Source: Casuarius casuarius (taxonomy: Eukaryota; Chordata; Aves; Casuariiformes; Casuariidae). From it: a DNA stretch of 64,000 nucleotides. Made by a program: the position numbers and the translations under genes. Positions within the stretch are counted from its first letter, which is position 1. Each line of letters begins with the position of its first letter. Shown here piece after piece: positions 50,106 through 60,240 of the stretch. The notes beneath the pieces are model-generated. The model was not told where the DNA came from. It worked only from the letters and a program-made list of their open reading frames with translations, and made no database searches. Where the stretch lies: contig PTFA01000275.1 of NCBI GenBank assembly GCA_003342895.1, positions 948,667-1,012,666 of the forward strand, read 5' to 3'.

Positions 50106-50590
50106 GTGAGTCTTAAATTCCCGCCTAAATTCTAAATTCTGGTCTGGTAACAGTGCACTGNAAGGGGTACGCGGGCTGGCCACCGTAAGGNGTACCAGGG
50201 GATGGGTGNGAGTCCCATCCCCAGGGTTTGAGTGGGTTTTAAGTTCCAGCTCGGTCCAGCCGGAGAAGGGGTGCGCAGCCTGATCAGCATAAGGCGCACT
50301 GCAAGACTGTAAGAAGTCTAGAGTCACTGTGACTGGTGTGAGTGTGAGCAGTACTGTGTGTGCGAGTGTGTATAGCCTGGGAACCGACTGGGGTGCCCGT
50401 CGGCTGATGAAGCCGCCCGCTGCGAAGGGACAGCAGTCCTAGCAGTTAAAGACTCGGGTGGTGTGAGTGCAGTTCCCAGAGAGTGAGAGAAAGAGAGTGT
50501 GTGATTTAAAAAAAACGACAAAAAAAAAAGTTGGTCCAACTATGTCAGGAGGATTGCCCATTCCTGACAAAGGAGGAAAACCCAGTGGAA
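50106..50590 (+). other. retroviral leader-like segment out of place inside the provirus
   Basis: This GC-richer non-coding block follows the gap and has three ambiguous bases (50161, 50191, 50209). It has GTAAGG/GTACC and GTGTGAGTGTGAG phrases and an A-rich end at 50511-50529. An ATG at 50542 opens a short Gly/Pro/Lys-rich stretch (MSGGLPIPDKGGK). The look is that of an untranslated retroviral leader and the first codons of a gag. It does not belong between gag and integrase. It may come from a different endogenous retrovirus by recombination, by nested insertion with loss, or by misassembly next to the gap. The last 40 bases (TFDQ..) already resemble the start of the integrase region. Confidence 0.45.
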
Positions 50591-51418
50591 CCCAGCAAGG
50601 GACTTTTGATCAGCAGACTAAATTGTCCCATGATTTTTTTTTTTCACTAAAATGCAAAAGCGCCACAAAAAACTTATCATATCACAAGGGACTAGGCCCA
50701 AAACATTATTCGAAGTTGCCCCCATTGCCAAAATGTATCCCCATTACCACCCTACTTAGGGACCGACCCTCGAGGCCTGCAGCCTTGCAATGTCTGGCAG
50801 ACAGACGTTACCCATTATCCCTTATTCGGAAAATTGAAATATGTCCATGTCTCTGTAGATACCCTTTCCCATTATGTTGTCGCTATTGCCCATGGCTGTG
50901 ATGTATGTCGTCACTGGCCTGCCTGTTTCGCCACAGTGGGGGTTCCCACTCAAATTAAAACTGACAATGGTCCCGCATACGCTGCACAACGAACGCGGGC
51001 ATTTCTCCAAACCTGGGAGGTCACTCATGTGACTGGAATTCCCCATTCCCCAACTGGCCAGGCAACAGTGGAACGTACGCATCGTACTCTAAAAAACATG
51101 CTTGAAAAACAAAAAAGGGGGAACAGCCCTGGTGCCTCCCCACAAGAGCAGCTGTGGAAAGCCTTATATGTTCTCAACCTCTTAAACCGTTATATGGACC
51201 AAAGTGCAGTTAATAAGCATTTCTCATGCCCTACGTGGTGAGAACAGCCTCGGGTTCACTACAAGAACCTGGAAACGGGTCAATGGAGTGAACCAGTAGA
51301 CTTAATAACGTGGGGGAAAGGTTATGCTTGTGTCTCTACAGGTAATGGGCCTCGTTGGATGCCTGCACGGCTGATTCGACCTGTTGACGCATCCCTCAAA
51401 ACACCAAACGAGGACTGA
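50591..51418 (+). pseudogene. pol: pol integrase remnant, DD35E residues kept
   Basis: Integrase joins viral DNA ends to the host chromosome. The zinc-binding HHCC domain is seen as KLSHD at about 50620-50634 and a second His at 50645. An 11-base T run that shifts the frame separates them. The CPHC pair is at 50717-50728. A TAG at 50693-50695 interrupts this part. The core is open from 50696: the first Asp is in WQTDVTH (codon 50804), the second in IKTDNG and the Glu in ATVERTH. Thirty-five residues separate the last two, as the family requires. A TGA at 51239-51241 interrupts before the C-terminal domain. That domain continues in the same frame (WSEPVDLITWGKG, PARLIRPV) to a TGA at 51416-51418. 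RNase H and reverse transcriptase are not seen upstream. The combined damage makes the gene inactive. Confidence 0.92.
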
Positions 51419-51430
51419 GAGCCAGTTAAG

Positions 51431-51499
51431 ATGAGCCCATGTTGGGACATTTTCTGGCAATATCTGCCTGCCTCGGGCAGGGTCAATATCGATTCATAA
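51431..51499 (+). pseudogene. env: env N-terminal stub
   Basis: A 22-codon frame starts at an ATG 13 bases after the integrase stop, where env usually begins. It ends at TAA 51497-51499. The short Trp-rich start could be part of an env leader peptide, but too little is left to be certain. Almost all of the surface subunit is missing between here and the transmembrane tail. Confidence 0.4.
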
Positions 51500-51519
51500 A
51501 AGCTTACTGCGACTACGCG

Positions 51520-51781
51520 ACCTTACTGATAAGTTGTAGATAGAATCAGAGTGGAACCCTTTTGAGGGATAGGACTGGACGTTAGGTTTGGGGTTGTGGG
51601 TTAAGAAGGTACTGGCATGGGGATTGGTAATCCTGCTAAGATTTCTAGCCCTTGCTATCTATCTCCCCTGCTTAATAAGCCTTATGCAGAGAATGACTCG
51701 AAGGGCTTTTCATCAAGTACTTGTTGTACAAATACACACTGCACTGGCAATATTTAGTTTAGAAAATAAAAAAGGGGGAGA
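51520..51781 (+). pseudogene. env: env transmembrane-subunit tail
   Basis: The envelope transmembrane subunit anchors the spike in the membrane. What is left includes a degraded RIRVEPF-like pre-anchor stretch with stops, then a hydrophobic anchor (WGLVILLRFLALAIYLPC). A basic cytoplasmic tail follows (QRMTRRAFHQVL). The frame is open from 51588. It runs through the polypurine tract, which encodes KKGGD, and stops inside the 3' LTR at 51828-51830. That overlap is normal for this class. The fusion domain and receptor-binding part are deleted, so the remnant has no entry function. Confidence 0.75.
51768..51781 (+). promoter_or_regulatory. polypurine tract
   Basis: AAAAAAGGGGGAGA directly precedes the TGTAGGGG start of the 3' LTR. 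It is the usual primer site for plus-strand DNA synthesis in retroviruses. Confidence 0.92.
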
Positions 51782-52019
51782 TGTAGGGGCAGACAGCGAG
51801 AGATTGGACAAGATAGAGTTAAGGAGCTGAAAGCCTTGGGAGGAATAAATAGCAGTATGCAGATAAGGTAGTAGCCGCACGGAATGAGAAGGAGTGATGA
51901 TGGGAACTTGACCTTCAGGAAAGTACCGATCTGGGCTAGAGCTTATATAAAGGGCTTGCTTGCTTTAATAAAGTTGATTCTGATCCAGCACATTGGAGTA
52001 CGTGAATCAGACCGCCACA
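51782..52019 (+). repeat. 3' LTR of the provirus (238 bp)
   Basis: It runs from TGTAGGGG to CGCCACA and aligns without gaps to the 5' LTR. TATATAAA is at 51944-51951 and AATAAA at 51967-51972. Here the poly(A) signal would end viral transcripts. Confidence 0.95.
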
Positions 52020-52025
52020 GCAAAG
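52020..52025 (+). repeat. provirus target site duplication, right copy (GCAAAG)
   Basis: Exact copy of 48229-48234. The intact pair shows that the two LTRs belong to one integration and that no later exchange with another locus replaced a flank. Confidence 0.92.
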
Positions 52026-52793
52026 CATTTGAAATTGAAGAGGAAGAAGTAACTTTCCAAATACCTTTCTGACTGTTCATCTGTAATGCATTATATGAAA
52101 TTTTAGATAAGTGGTTTATTATTTCTAATAATAACTCTTATTTCCATTTTATACTAGGCATTTTTACTATTTAATTTTTCTATAGATGACAATGGTATTT
52201 TTGTGTGATATCACACTGCCTTGAAAAAGATCACATAATTTATGATAAAAACAAAGCAACTCAGCCATCTGGAGGATTACAGAAAAACGACCATGTCAAA
52301 CTGAAATATTAAGAAACAACAGAAGAAAAAAATTACTAGTCTTTCATTAATCTGCTGTGACAGCTGACAGTTTCTTTATTTTCACAAAGGTTGCCAAAGA
52401 CAGTATCAGTAACAACAGACTGATAACTATCTCAGTTACACTTCAGAAAAAGCCTGATGCTTTATTGGAATGATGAAAGCTATCAGGGAGAGAGAGAAAG
52501 GAGGGACTTCAACAGTGAAATCACATGAAGTGTCACAAAACATGACTGTGACCCATTATGAACTTAGTTTTATTTTTATGTTAACCATTCCAAAATATAT
52601 AGGAATAGTTTTAAAGCTCACATAGGCACACACAACTTCTACTATTGTTAGTGAACGAGTCGGATGAGTTTTAATAATTCATTAATCGCCTGTTCTCTGT
52701 TCACTGTAGAGACTACGCATTTCCTGCAGTACAGTGTGAATGTGTTGGAGCTGCAGGAAAGCTACTAGACATGACATGAGAAACTCCTGGATA

Positions 52794-53309
52794 TGATAAA
52801 TAACAGAGTGAGAAGCGGACAAAAGTTACAGAAAGTGGTGTCAGGGACTGCACAGGTGTTTACAGCAGAGGTATGTGTGAAACAGTTGAACGTCACAGAC
52901 AGCCAAAAGGGAGCATGGGGGACCTTTGGGGAGCAGAGTCCTGCAAGGCTGGCAGGAAACCCTGTCGGTGACACCATCTGAAGCAGGGCTGACCTAGGTA
53001 ATGGCATCATAAATATCAAGTCTGGGTGGCAAAGCTCAGATCAATGGGAAAAAAGTAATTAAAGACAGGTGATTTATTTGGAGGAGACAGGGGAGGAGAA
53101 AGGGAGGTACACAGGCAGTGGAAAGGAGGGTCAAGAAATGGGAAAAAGGGATAGTAGGGTACTGGAGCTGTTGAGGGGTCCCCGCTGGGCAGTCCTGTGC
53201 TTGAGCGCTGCAGACTGCAGCCTAAATAAAAAATAAACAAAACCTGCTGTTCTTATGTGACTCTGAGAGAGTCAGACCTTCTTGGAGGGTCAAGAGGACC
53301 AGGGGAACA
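52794..53309 (+). repeat. possible solo LTR, low confidence
   Basis: A GC-richer block begins TGATAAAT and ends GGGGAACA. AATAAA occurs at 53225-53230 and 53232-53237, about 70 bases before the end, as in a U3-R-U5 layout. The flanks GGATA (52789-52793) and GGATG (53310-53314) agree at 4 of 5 bases. There is no clear TATA box. Part of the interior (about 53080-53155) is purine-rich. It could be an old unrelated sequence, and the start is a guess. Confidence 0.25.
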
Positions 53310-56061
53310 GGATGCTTTTTTGTGACTACCGGGAAGATACATAGGTGGTTGGATCAAACATGCTGGTATCATGCTGGTGCCTGTTCCGGGCCTGACAGCA
53401 TCAGCAGCTACTCACCCCTTCCTAGCACAGTTTACCCATTGAAGAAAAAACAATGTATGCTGTGCTTGTTATCTGGCATGCTTTCCAATTTGCAGCTACC
53501 TGAATTATTTAGAACTATTCAGCATATTTCCAAGATAAATTTTCCCTTTCAGAAAGCTTAACAGAGAACAAAAAACTACATCAAATGTTGACAGTGTGGT
53601 CTGGTGCTTTTGAAACAGGTGAATGCTGTTATTTTTTGTGTAATTTTCAGCAGCACAATACCAGATCAACTGTGTTAAATGGTTTTGTACAAGACTAATT
53701 GTCACTATTTTGGTAAAGCAAAAATGTATGGTGCTTATTTGCAGAGTGGATGGGAATTAAAGAAATCTGGGAGCATTTTGTGTCTTTTCTCTATGCTACC
53801 AATGAACACCATATGACTGAGACAACAATGAGAGAGTTATTTCTTCTTGGCTTTATTCAGAGGAAGCTAACAATGTTATTATTCCCAATCTCAGTGTAAT
53901 TCTACAATTAACGTTAAATAATTAAACAGCATTCGTTTGGTTGTTGTGATTCACTAGTCCTTATATGCTACACAATAATTTGAAGTGGGCAGAAAATTAT
54001 ACTTGCCATTGTAAGAGATTAAAAATTCTACCCCACTGCCTCTTTCAAAATCCACCAGTTTATTTTGTCAAATAGTTTCATTCAATTAAACCAGTAACAA
54101 CATCAAGCATCTAGACTGAGATCTCACTTCAGTGAGATCATTTTCTAACAGTTTGTTTTCAAACATAACATACTGATGAGTGACTTACGCAATCTTTATT
54201 CATATTCATGCACATCAAGCTTTAGATTTTACTAATTAGGATTAAAAGTTTCATAAACTAGAGTTACCATCAAGCATTCAAGTATTTACTTTGTGTTCGT
54301 GTTTGCTTTGGCATTCTATCTTTTGGACAGAACATATCACAAAAGAAGACCCGTTCTTTGATATTTCTCCTCATTTTGCCTTCACCTGCTTCAAAGTGAA
54401 AGTGGAAGTCTGTCAAAATAACAGTTGCATATATGCTAGATGAACTTTTAAGACTGATGCATTTGCTCATTAAATACAAATAACTATAGACTTTAGAAAA
54501 CTTAATCATGCAAATGTGATGGTGTGACAGTTTTAATACTGTTCCTCATGTTTTACAGATTTCACATGACACATATTTCTAAATTTCTTGTGAAGTCCTC
54601 AAGGAAACTTTCAGTAGCAAAAATCTTCAGGAAATCAGAAGAAACCCTCCTAGGGTTTGTGTGTCAGTAACTTTCAGTAACAGCTTCATTCTGATCATTT
54701 CCCAAGATGTTTGATCATGAGAATGAAAATCTATTTTAGTATGTAAGACCAGGACTTTGGATCCTATGATCTGTATAAAGCTGGAAAAGAATAATTAATT
54801 CCCAAATGTATTTAACACCTCAGCATAAGACAAGTGATAGCAAGAAAGAGACAGAAAAAGTGATACAATACTGATCTATGACATGTGGAGACAGGCTAAC
54901 CACCTCAATAGTCAACACAAAGATGATGAAGTGGCCCGAATAGCCACCAAGGGCCTCTGGGAGCTCACTGGCAGGGACAAAAAGACGCATGATTTGGCTT
55001 TAGTGAGCCAAAGTGCAAAGAGGACAACAACAAAAACCCAAACACATCAACTTGCTGATTTTGAACATGAGGGTACTAGAAACTAGTGTGATAGAACAAA
55101 TAGAGCTATCTGTCAGCTTCTATAAAGAGAATAGAGATGATAGTAGCTTCTGAAGTAGTTTATACTTGATGCAATGGAAGAGGAGGGATTGGCCAAATGA
55201 TAATTAGATGCATGGTAATGATATATATTGGAGGGTTATAAAACTTCAGTTGTGCTTACCACAGACCTTAAATCATAGACTGAAACCTGCATTTGACTCA
55301 AAATTAACACTATGTTCAGTCCCTAAAAACCACAGACAGATTGCTATACTAATTTAACCTATATCCTGAAACCCAAGGAGTGGACCCAAGAATTATAGCT
55401 CCTTGGAGTAGTCTGTCTGACCTGCATGATCCAGTATGAGTTGCCCTGCTTATAGCTCATCTAAGGAAATCTCATCCTTCTCTTCAAGTTTTTAATTTAT
55501 GATGTTTTCCTCAAGAGGAGTTCTTGTCCACCTTTTTCCATTGCCTCCTTCTTCAACTCCCCCACAACAGAAGCAGAACAAAATCCACAGATCCCACACA
55601 TGTATGTCCTTATTTCACACTTGATTCAGTGCGCCAAATGCCTTCATGGAATCTCTGACATTGAAAATCAGGAAAATCAAGCAAAGACAGTACAAGAGAA
55701 ATTACCCTTTCAAATGGGAGACCTCACCCTCTGACCTCTCAGTCCTGATATGCAAAGGTGATGTACACAATACTCTCAGAAGACACGGCTGTGAACTAAA
55801 ATCTGTAGTTCTACTGGGTATTAAAAATCATGGACTCAGTAAAGGTACTAGTTTGATAGCCCAGCCTTCACCCTCTTCAGTATGCCAGAAGTAATAATTA
55901 ACTGCCTCTCTGTTTCTTGTAGGAGCTAAGAATCTCATCCACTGCTCCACCAGTCCTTAATGCATTTTTTCCAAATTGTCTAAATGATTAACATAATGAA
56001 GTTAAATCCAGAGCAATTGTTCTTGCTCAGTATTTAGCTTAAAGGCTGCTGTTTCTATTTT

Positions 56062-56165
56062 AAACCTGAAGAAGGGCTTGCATGCCCAAAAGCTTGTTGT
56101 CTTTTTCTCAGCTATACTGTTAGTCTAATAAAAAACATTACACTTCTCTACAAACCCTTCCTCGT
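56062..56165 (+). repeat. old interspersed repeat fragment, family not identified
   Basis: The order AACCTGAAGAAGGGCTTG, then AAAGCTTGT, then GTCTAATAAAAAACATTACA, then ACAAACCCTTCCTC follows a tail phrase that recurs across reptile and bird genomes. I recognise the pattern but cannot name the family with confidence. Confidence 0.4.
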
Positions 56166-59023
56166 TAGCTAGTAGGAACACTTTCATTTCTAATTTAGAA
56201 TTAATCATAAGTTAAAACTCAATGCCAAGCCCCAAAATGCGTAGCTAACCCCATCTGTTGCTTTTTGCTTAGATACACACCAGCAGCTATCAAACCCACA
56301 GTGGACATGCTAAAATCTTATTTTAGTATAATATTGTGTATCAAAGAGTTCTCTGTGTGATTCTAGAACAGGTTTAGAGCTACTGATGATATTTTAGTTC
56401 ATTGCTATAGCCGAGAGTTCTACATTTGCTTTCAAGAGGTCAGACTTCATCCTGGCACCTTAAAATTACAAGTTTTCCTTCTTGTAAGAGAGAACTGCCT
56501 CTAGCAGGTAGAGTTCAAGGTTAGATATGCTTAATAATACTCTAAAGAAATGAAATGGCCTACAGTATACACATATTTCATTTATGACTTCATTGCTTAA
56601 TACAGGAATAAGTATTTCATAGTAACTATGATGATACAGAATAGAACCAAAAAATAAAAAGACACCAGTGTGATACTTTACATGTGTGTGTGTTTGTGAA
56701 TACATAATACCTATATTAACTTAAGAAAATGTCTACCACGGATCACTTTGAAATAGAAAAATATGAAACATAATTTTCTATATTTTATAAGATAATAGCA
56801 AGTATCAGAACATTTGGAACTAAATATCAGAAAGTAGGATCTTGAAAATAAACTGAACAAGTAAATTAAATAAAAAGAGGACTGGAAGGCTATAATTATT
56901 CTATGTTAGAAACAGTAATTAGTTTGAGATTAAAACATTTAAAATTCAGCTGTCAGCATGTTGGGATCAATTCAGTTACTTAAATGGCAAATATAGTGCC
57001 ATTCGTGATGCCCCAGGGCCTTCTACCTCAGCTTCAGCTGCCACCTCAGAATGGCAAAGGGCTTTCACCAGCCTTCAGTCATTTCTGGCAGCTCTGTGTA
57101 GGTGCTGGCATGGAACTGGAGATATGGCACAGGGTCAACAGAAGACTTGTGACTTCTGTAACAGCATCGGGAGAAAAGACAGGATATCCTACGGCAGCTT
57201 ACATTACTCTAGAGACCTATGCGTGGGCAATGAAATTGTGCTTGCTGTAAGATGATTGTTGTTGGAGTTCTTCTCCAACAATTTAATGTGTGGAGCTGAC
57301 TGAGAAACTCAAATGACCATTCCCCCTACACTGGATATCTCTCCAAGGTCCACAGCTGAACTGGCAAGATATTCAATAACTAAGCTGGGAAACTGGATGC
57401 CTGCACACTTGTAGACACCTGTACTCAGACATACAAATTAAGGCACCTCAAAATGAAACTAAGTTTTTCCCCTCCAGGCTCACCTAGCAAACTTTAGAAG
57501 AAGGCTGATAGGATCTTTATGTAGTGGACTGCTTTACAAATTCCCACGAGTACTACTCAATAACATATTTCCCCTTCCACTAGATCTCTCAACTCAAGCC
57601 CTGCAAATGTTTCAATTTTAGGCAGCATGTGAAAAATGTTTGTTTTCTATGGGTGAAACCAGGTTGATGAGTTATATTGTGAGGATTTATTGCAATTATT
57701 GTTCTAACTAGAAGAAAACAATGTTCTCTGTGGTTTGTACAGCTCTAATTCTTATATCAGATCAAATCTATAACAGCCTTTCTGTCTCCAAACATGGACT
57801 TTGCTAGGACAGAATAATGCCAACTGAAAATATGCAAAACAGCACCAGATGAAACAGCTATGAGTCCAACATTTTCTCTGGCTAAAAAGATCTGAGAACA
57901 GGTTTCATAAAAGTATCTCCTTTTAGGGAACAATTTGCAATCATTACACACACAAGCACTTGGCAGAGATAAAGTGCCATCATGATGGCAAAGTCCACTT
58001 TATGTTTATGCATTAGTAGTATCCTGGGATATATTTATTTAGAAGAATGTAGGCTAGGATCAGACTTGCATGTTTTCTAGCCCATATGAAAAACTGTATA
58101 GAGTTATACTGTTCCAGAAATAACACCTAAATCCATTTTACCTTTAGGTAAACAATTCCATAAGAGCTTCCGCCCTATCTTTTGAGACAGTTTGCATCCA
58201 AGTAACTGATTTTATTTTACTTCTTCCTTGGTCTCCTAGTCACCAATGGGCAATATGCTTAAAAGAACTTGGAGACTGCCTGTTTCATGTAAGGTTAATA
58301 TATGAAAAGAGGAAAATAATGAAGTCTTTTTGTAATTTTTCTCTTTGTATATATAATTAGAAGGGGCCAGCACAGTTTAATTCACAGTATTAGCAAGATT
58401 TAGCCATGCATGTAAAGGAGAAAATCCTAATTAGATATTCATTTATGTACATTATTCTTTTTTTTTGCTGACTTGAGTAGCCCTGTAAGAAGAATATCTG
58501 TTTTCTTTTGTGAGGAATTTAATTTGTATTGTTTCTTAGTCAGTGAACACAAAACTCATAGCAGTATTAAAGGACTTCTTTCAACATGGTTAAAAAGTAA
58601 CCATTCCATACATGCTGTAAGCAGCTTGCCTGTTTTGTGAATCAGGAGGCAGTCACCATTAGCTAAAACTATCATGTAACAAAACCTGCAGGCTAAAAAT
58701 TTTATATTAAATACATAATTTATTAGGTCATTTAAATCTAATCACACAATGTATTCTGCATTCTCATTCATTCTAGTCTATAAGACAACAGAAGAATATG
58801 TTTTCACTTCCACATAGAGGCTGCACTTAATTCCCCCTACAAGACACACAAAAACTTTATTTTCAGGTTAAGATCCGAACAACTAATTCACTTAATTATA
58901 ATGCAGCATCATGATAAGCAGTCAATGTAATTGCCACCCAGACTCGCAAACAGAAGTACTTCAATTTGAGATTTATGAGTTTTGGAATAGCTATAAGTGT
59001 CAGGTAATTTGGAAAGCAGCAGG

Positions 59024-60240
59024 TAGAATCATAGAATCGCAGAATAATTCAGGCTGGAAAAGACATCTGGAGATCATCTACTCCAATCCCCTGCTCAGGG
59101 CTGGTACAGGTAGATCAAGGTGTTGAGCGCTTTGTCCAACCTGGAGCTTTGAATATCTCCAGTGATGGAATTTTCACAACCTCTCTGGACAACCTGTTCC
59201 AGAGCTTTATCACCCACATAATGAAGAAATTTCTTTCTCATATATAGTCAGAGTTTCCAGTGTTCCAACTTGTGCCCTATCACTGTGCGTCTTTGAAATG
59301 GGTCTAGCTCCATCTTCTTTACACCTTCCTATTTGGTAGTTTTAGACAGCAATGAGATCTCTTTTTAGCTTTGTCTTCTCAAGCCTGAACAAACCCAGGT
59401 ACCTTAGCATCTCCTCATATGGCCCGCAACCATCTAGGCAGCCTCTGCTCCAGTATGTCCATGTCTTTCTTCTACTGGGAAACCCAATACTGAACATAGT
59501 ACTCTACATGTAGTCTCAGTGCAGAATAGAAGGGAATGATCATTATTCTTGACCCGCTGGCTATACTCTTGGTAATACAGCCCAAGATGCTGTTGGCCTT
59601 CTTTGCTTCAAGGGCATATTGCTGGCTCACATTCAACTTCTTTCCCACCAGGACCTTTTCTGGAGAGCTGCTTTCCAGCTGATTGGCACTTGTCACGTGG
59701 TTATGCCTCTGAACATTGCCATTCAGCCAGTTTTCAATCCATCTCACTTTCTGCTCATCTAGCCAATACTTCATCAGCTTGACAAATAGGATGTTATGGG
59801 AGGCAGTCTCAAAAGCCTTACTGAAGTTGAAGCAGAAAACATCCACTGCTCTCCCTTCATCCACCAAGCCAGTCATTCCATCATAAAAAGCTATCATGTT
59901 GGTTAAACATGATTTCCCCTTTGTGAATCTGTGATGCCTACTCCTGTTCACTTTCTTGACCTTCATGTATTTGGAAATGGTGATTCACTGATACTACAGG
60001 CTAATGTATATCTGACCAATTTGTTTAAGTGCTCCCTAACTGCATCTTATTCTGTTGTGGGTACTGCTTCACTTCCACAGACTGCTAGACTTCAGCTCAG
60101 GGACCTGAGAGGCCTTGAGGGCAAACCTTACCATTGAGAACTATGGGAAAAAAAGGTCCTGAGTAACTTTGCCTTTTCCATGGTCATTAGTTCCCCAGCC
60201 TCACTGAGCAGCAGGGTCCCCACTTTCACCCCCAGAGCTC
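59024..60240 (-). mobile_element. CR1 non-LTR retrotransposon, truncated and internally deleted
   Basis: On the minus strand this ends in ATTCTGCGATTCTATGATTC, the avian CR1 octamer tail. Upstream lie the usual GGATTGGAGTAGATGATCTCC 3' UTR block and the C-terminal and RT parts of ORF2. The segment at about 60010-60240 is the pre-RT region (LLLSEAGEL-like). Two internal deletions are apparent. One lies between the pre-RT region and the KGKSCLTN block, the other between NGNVQR and ANQLESS. The 5' border near 60240 is approximate. It is younger-looking than the plus-strand CR1 at 9.7-11.87 kb in its tail. Confidence 0.92.
59472..59966 (-). pseudogene. CR1 ORF2 reverse transcriptase remnant lacking FADD
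   Basis: A 164-codon frame is open on the minus strand. It has the FTKGKSCLTN block, the SKAFETASHNIL region (third conserved RT block) and WIENWLNG. It then jumps to the ANQLESS and VGKKLNVSQQ blocks and ends in YSALRLHVEYYVQYWVSQ. The FADD active-site region and the segment around it are missing, in frame, so the frame looks intact but could not polymerise DNA. The frame stayed open by chance of the deletion endpoints, not because the protein works. Confidence 0.88.

Larger units (their letters stand above)
48235..52019 (+). mobile_element. class II (betaretrovirus-like) endogenous retrovirus, deleted
   Basis: This is a complete integration unit with a gutted interior. Two 238-bp LTRs are flanked by exact GCAAAG duplications. 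A primer binding site matches the 3' end of tRNA-Lys, and a polypurine tract precedes the 3' LTR. In order it holds the gag N-terminal region, an assembly gap at 49174-50105, a leader-like segment, most of the integrase, and the two ends of env. Protease, reverse transcriptase and RNase H are not visible. LTR type, tRNA-Lys usage, 6-bp duplication and integrase style all agree on class II. By my count 15 of 238 LTR positions differ, so it is not recent. Every visible gene is broken. Confidence 0.95.
52026..59023. other. non-coding stretch, mostly AT-rich
   Basis: No gene is recognised. A GC-richer block at about 52740-53310 may be a second LTR (separate entry). A short old-repeat tail lies at 56062-56165. 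A frame at 54883-55086 (Lys/Thr/Gln-rich) and one at 56984-57250 match nothing I know. A 9-bp perfect hairpin lies at 57259-57281. Confidence 0.6.

Noticed and set aside
48773..50135. Long open frames of 325-447 codons across 49.2-50.1 kb on both strands
   Set aside because: They are translations of the N gap. Only the part before 49174 in the gag frame is real sequence.
57259..57281. Perfect 9-bp hairpin (TTGTTGGAG / CTCCAACAA, 5-base loop)
   Set aside because: Too short for a microRNA precursor and without a T run for a Pol III terminator. It is probably chance.
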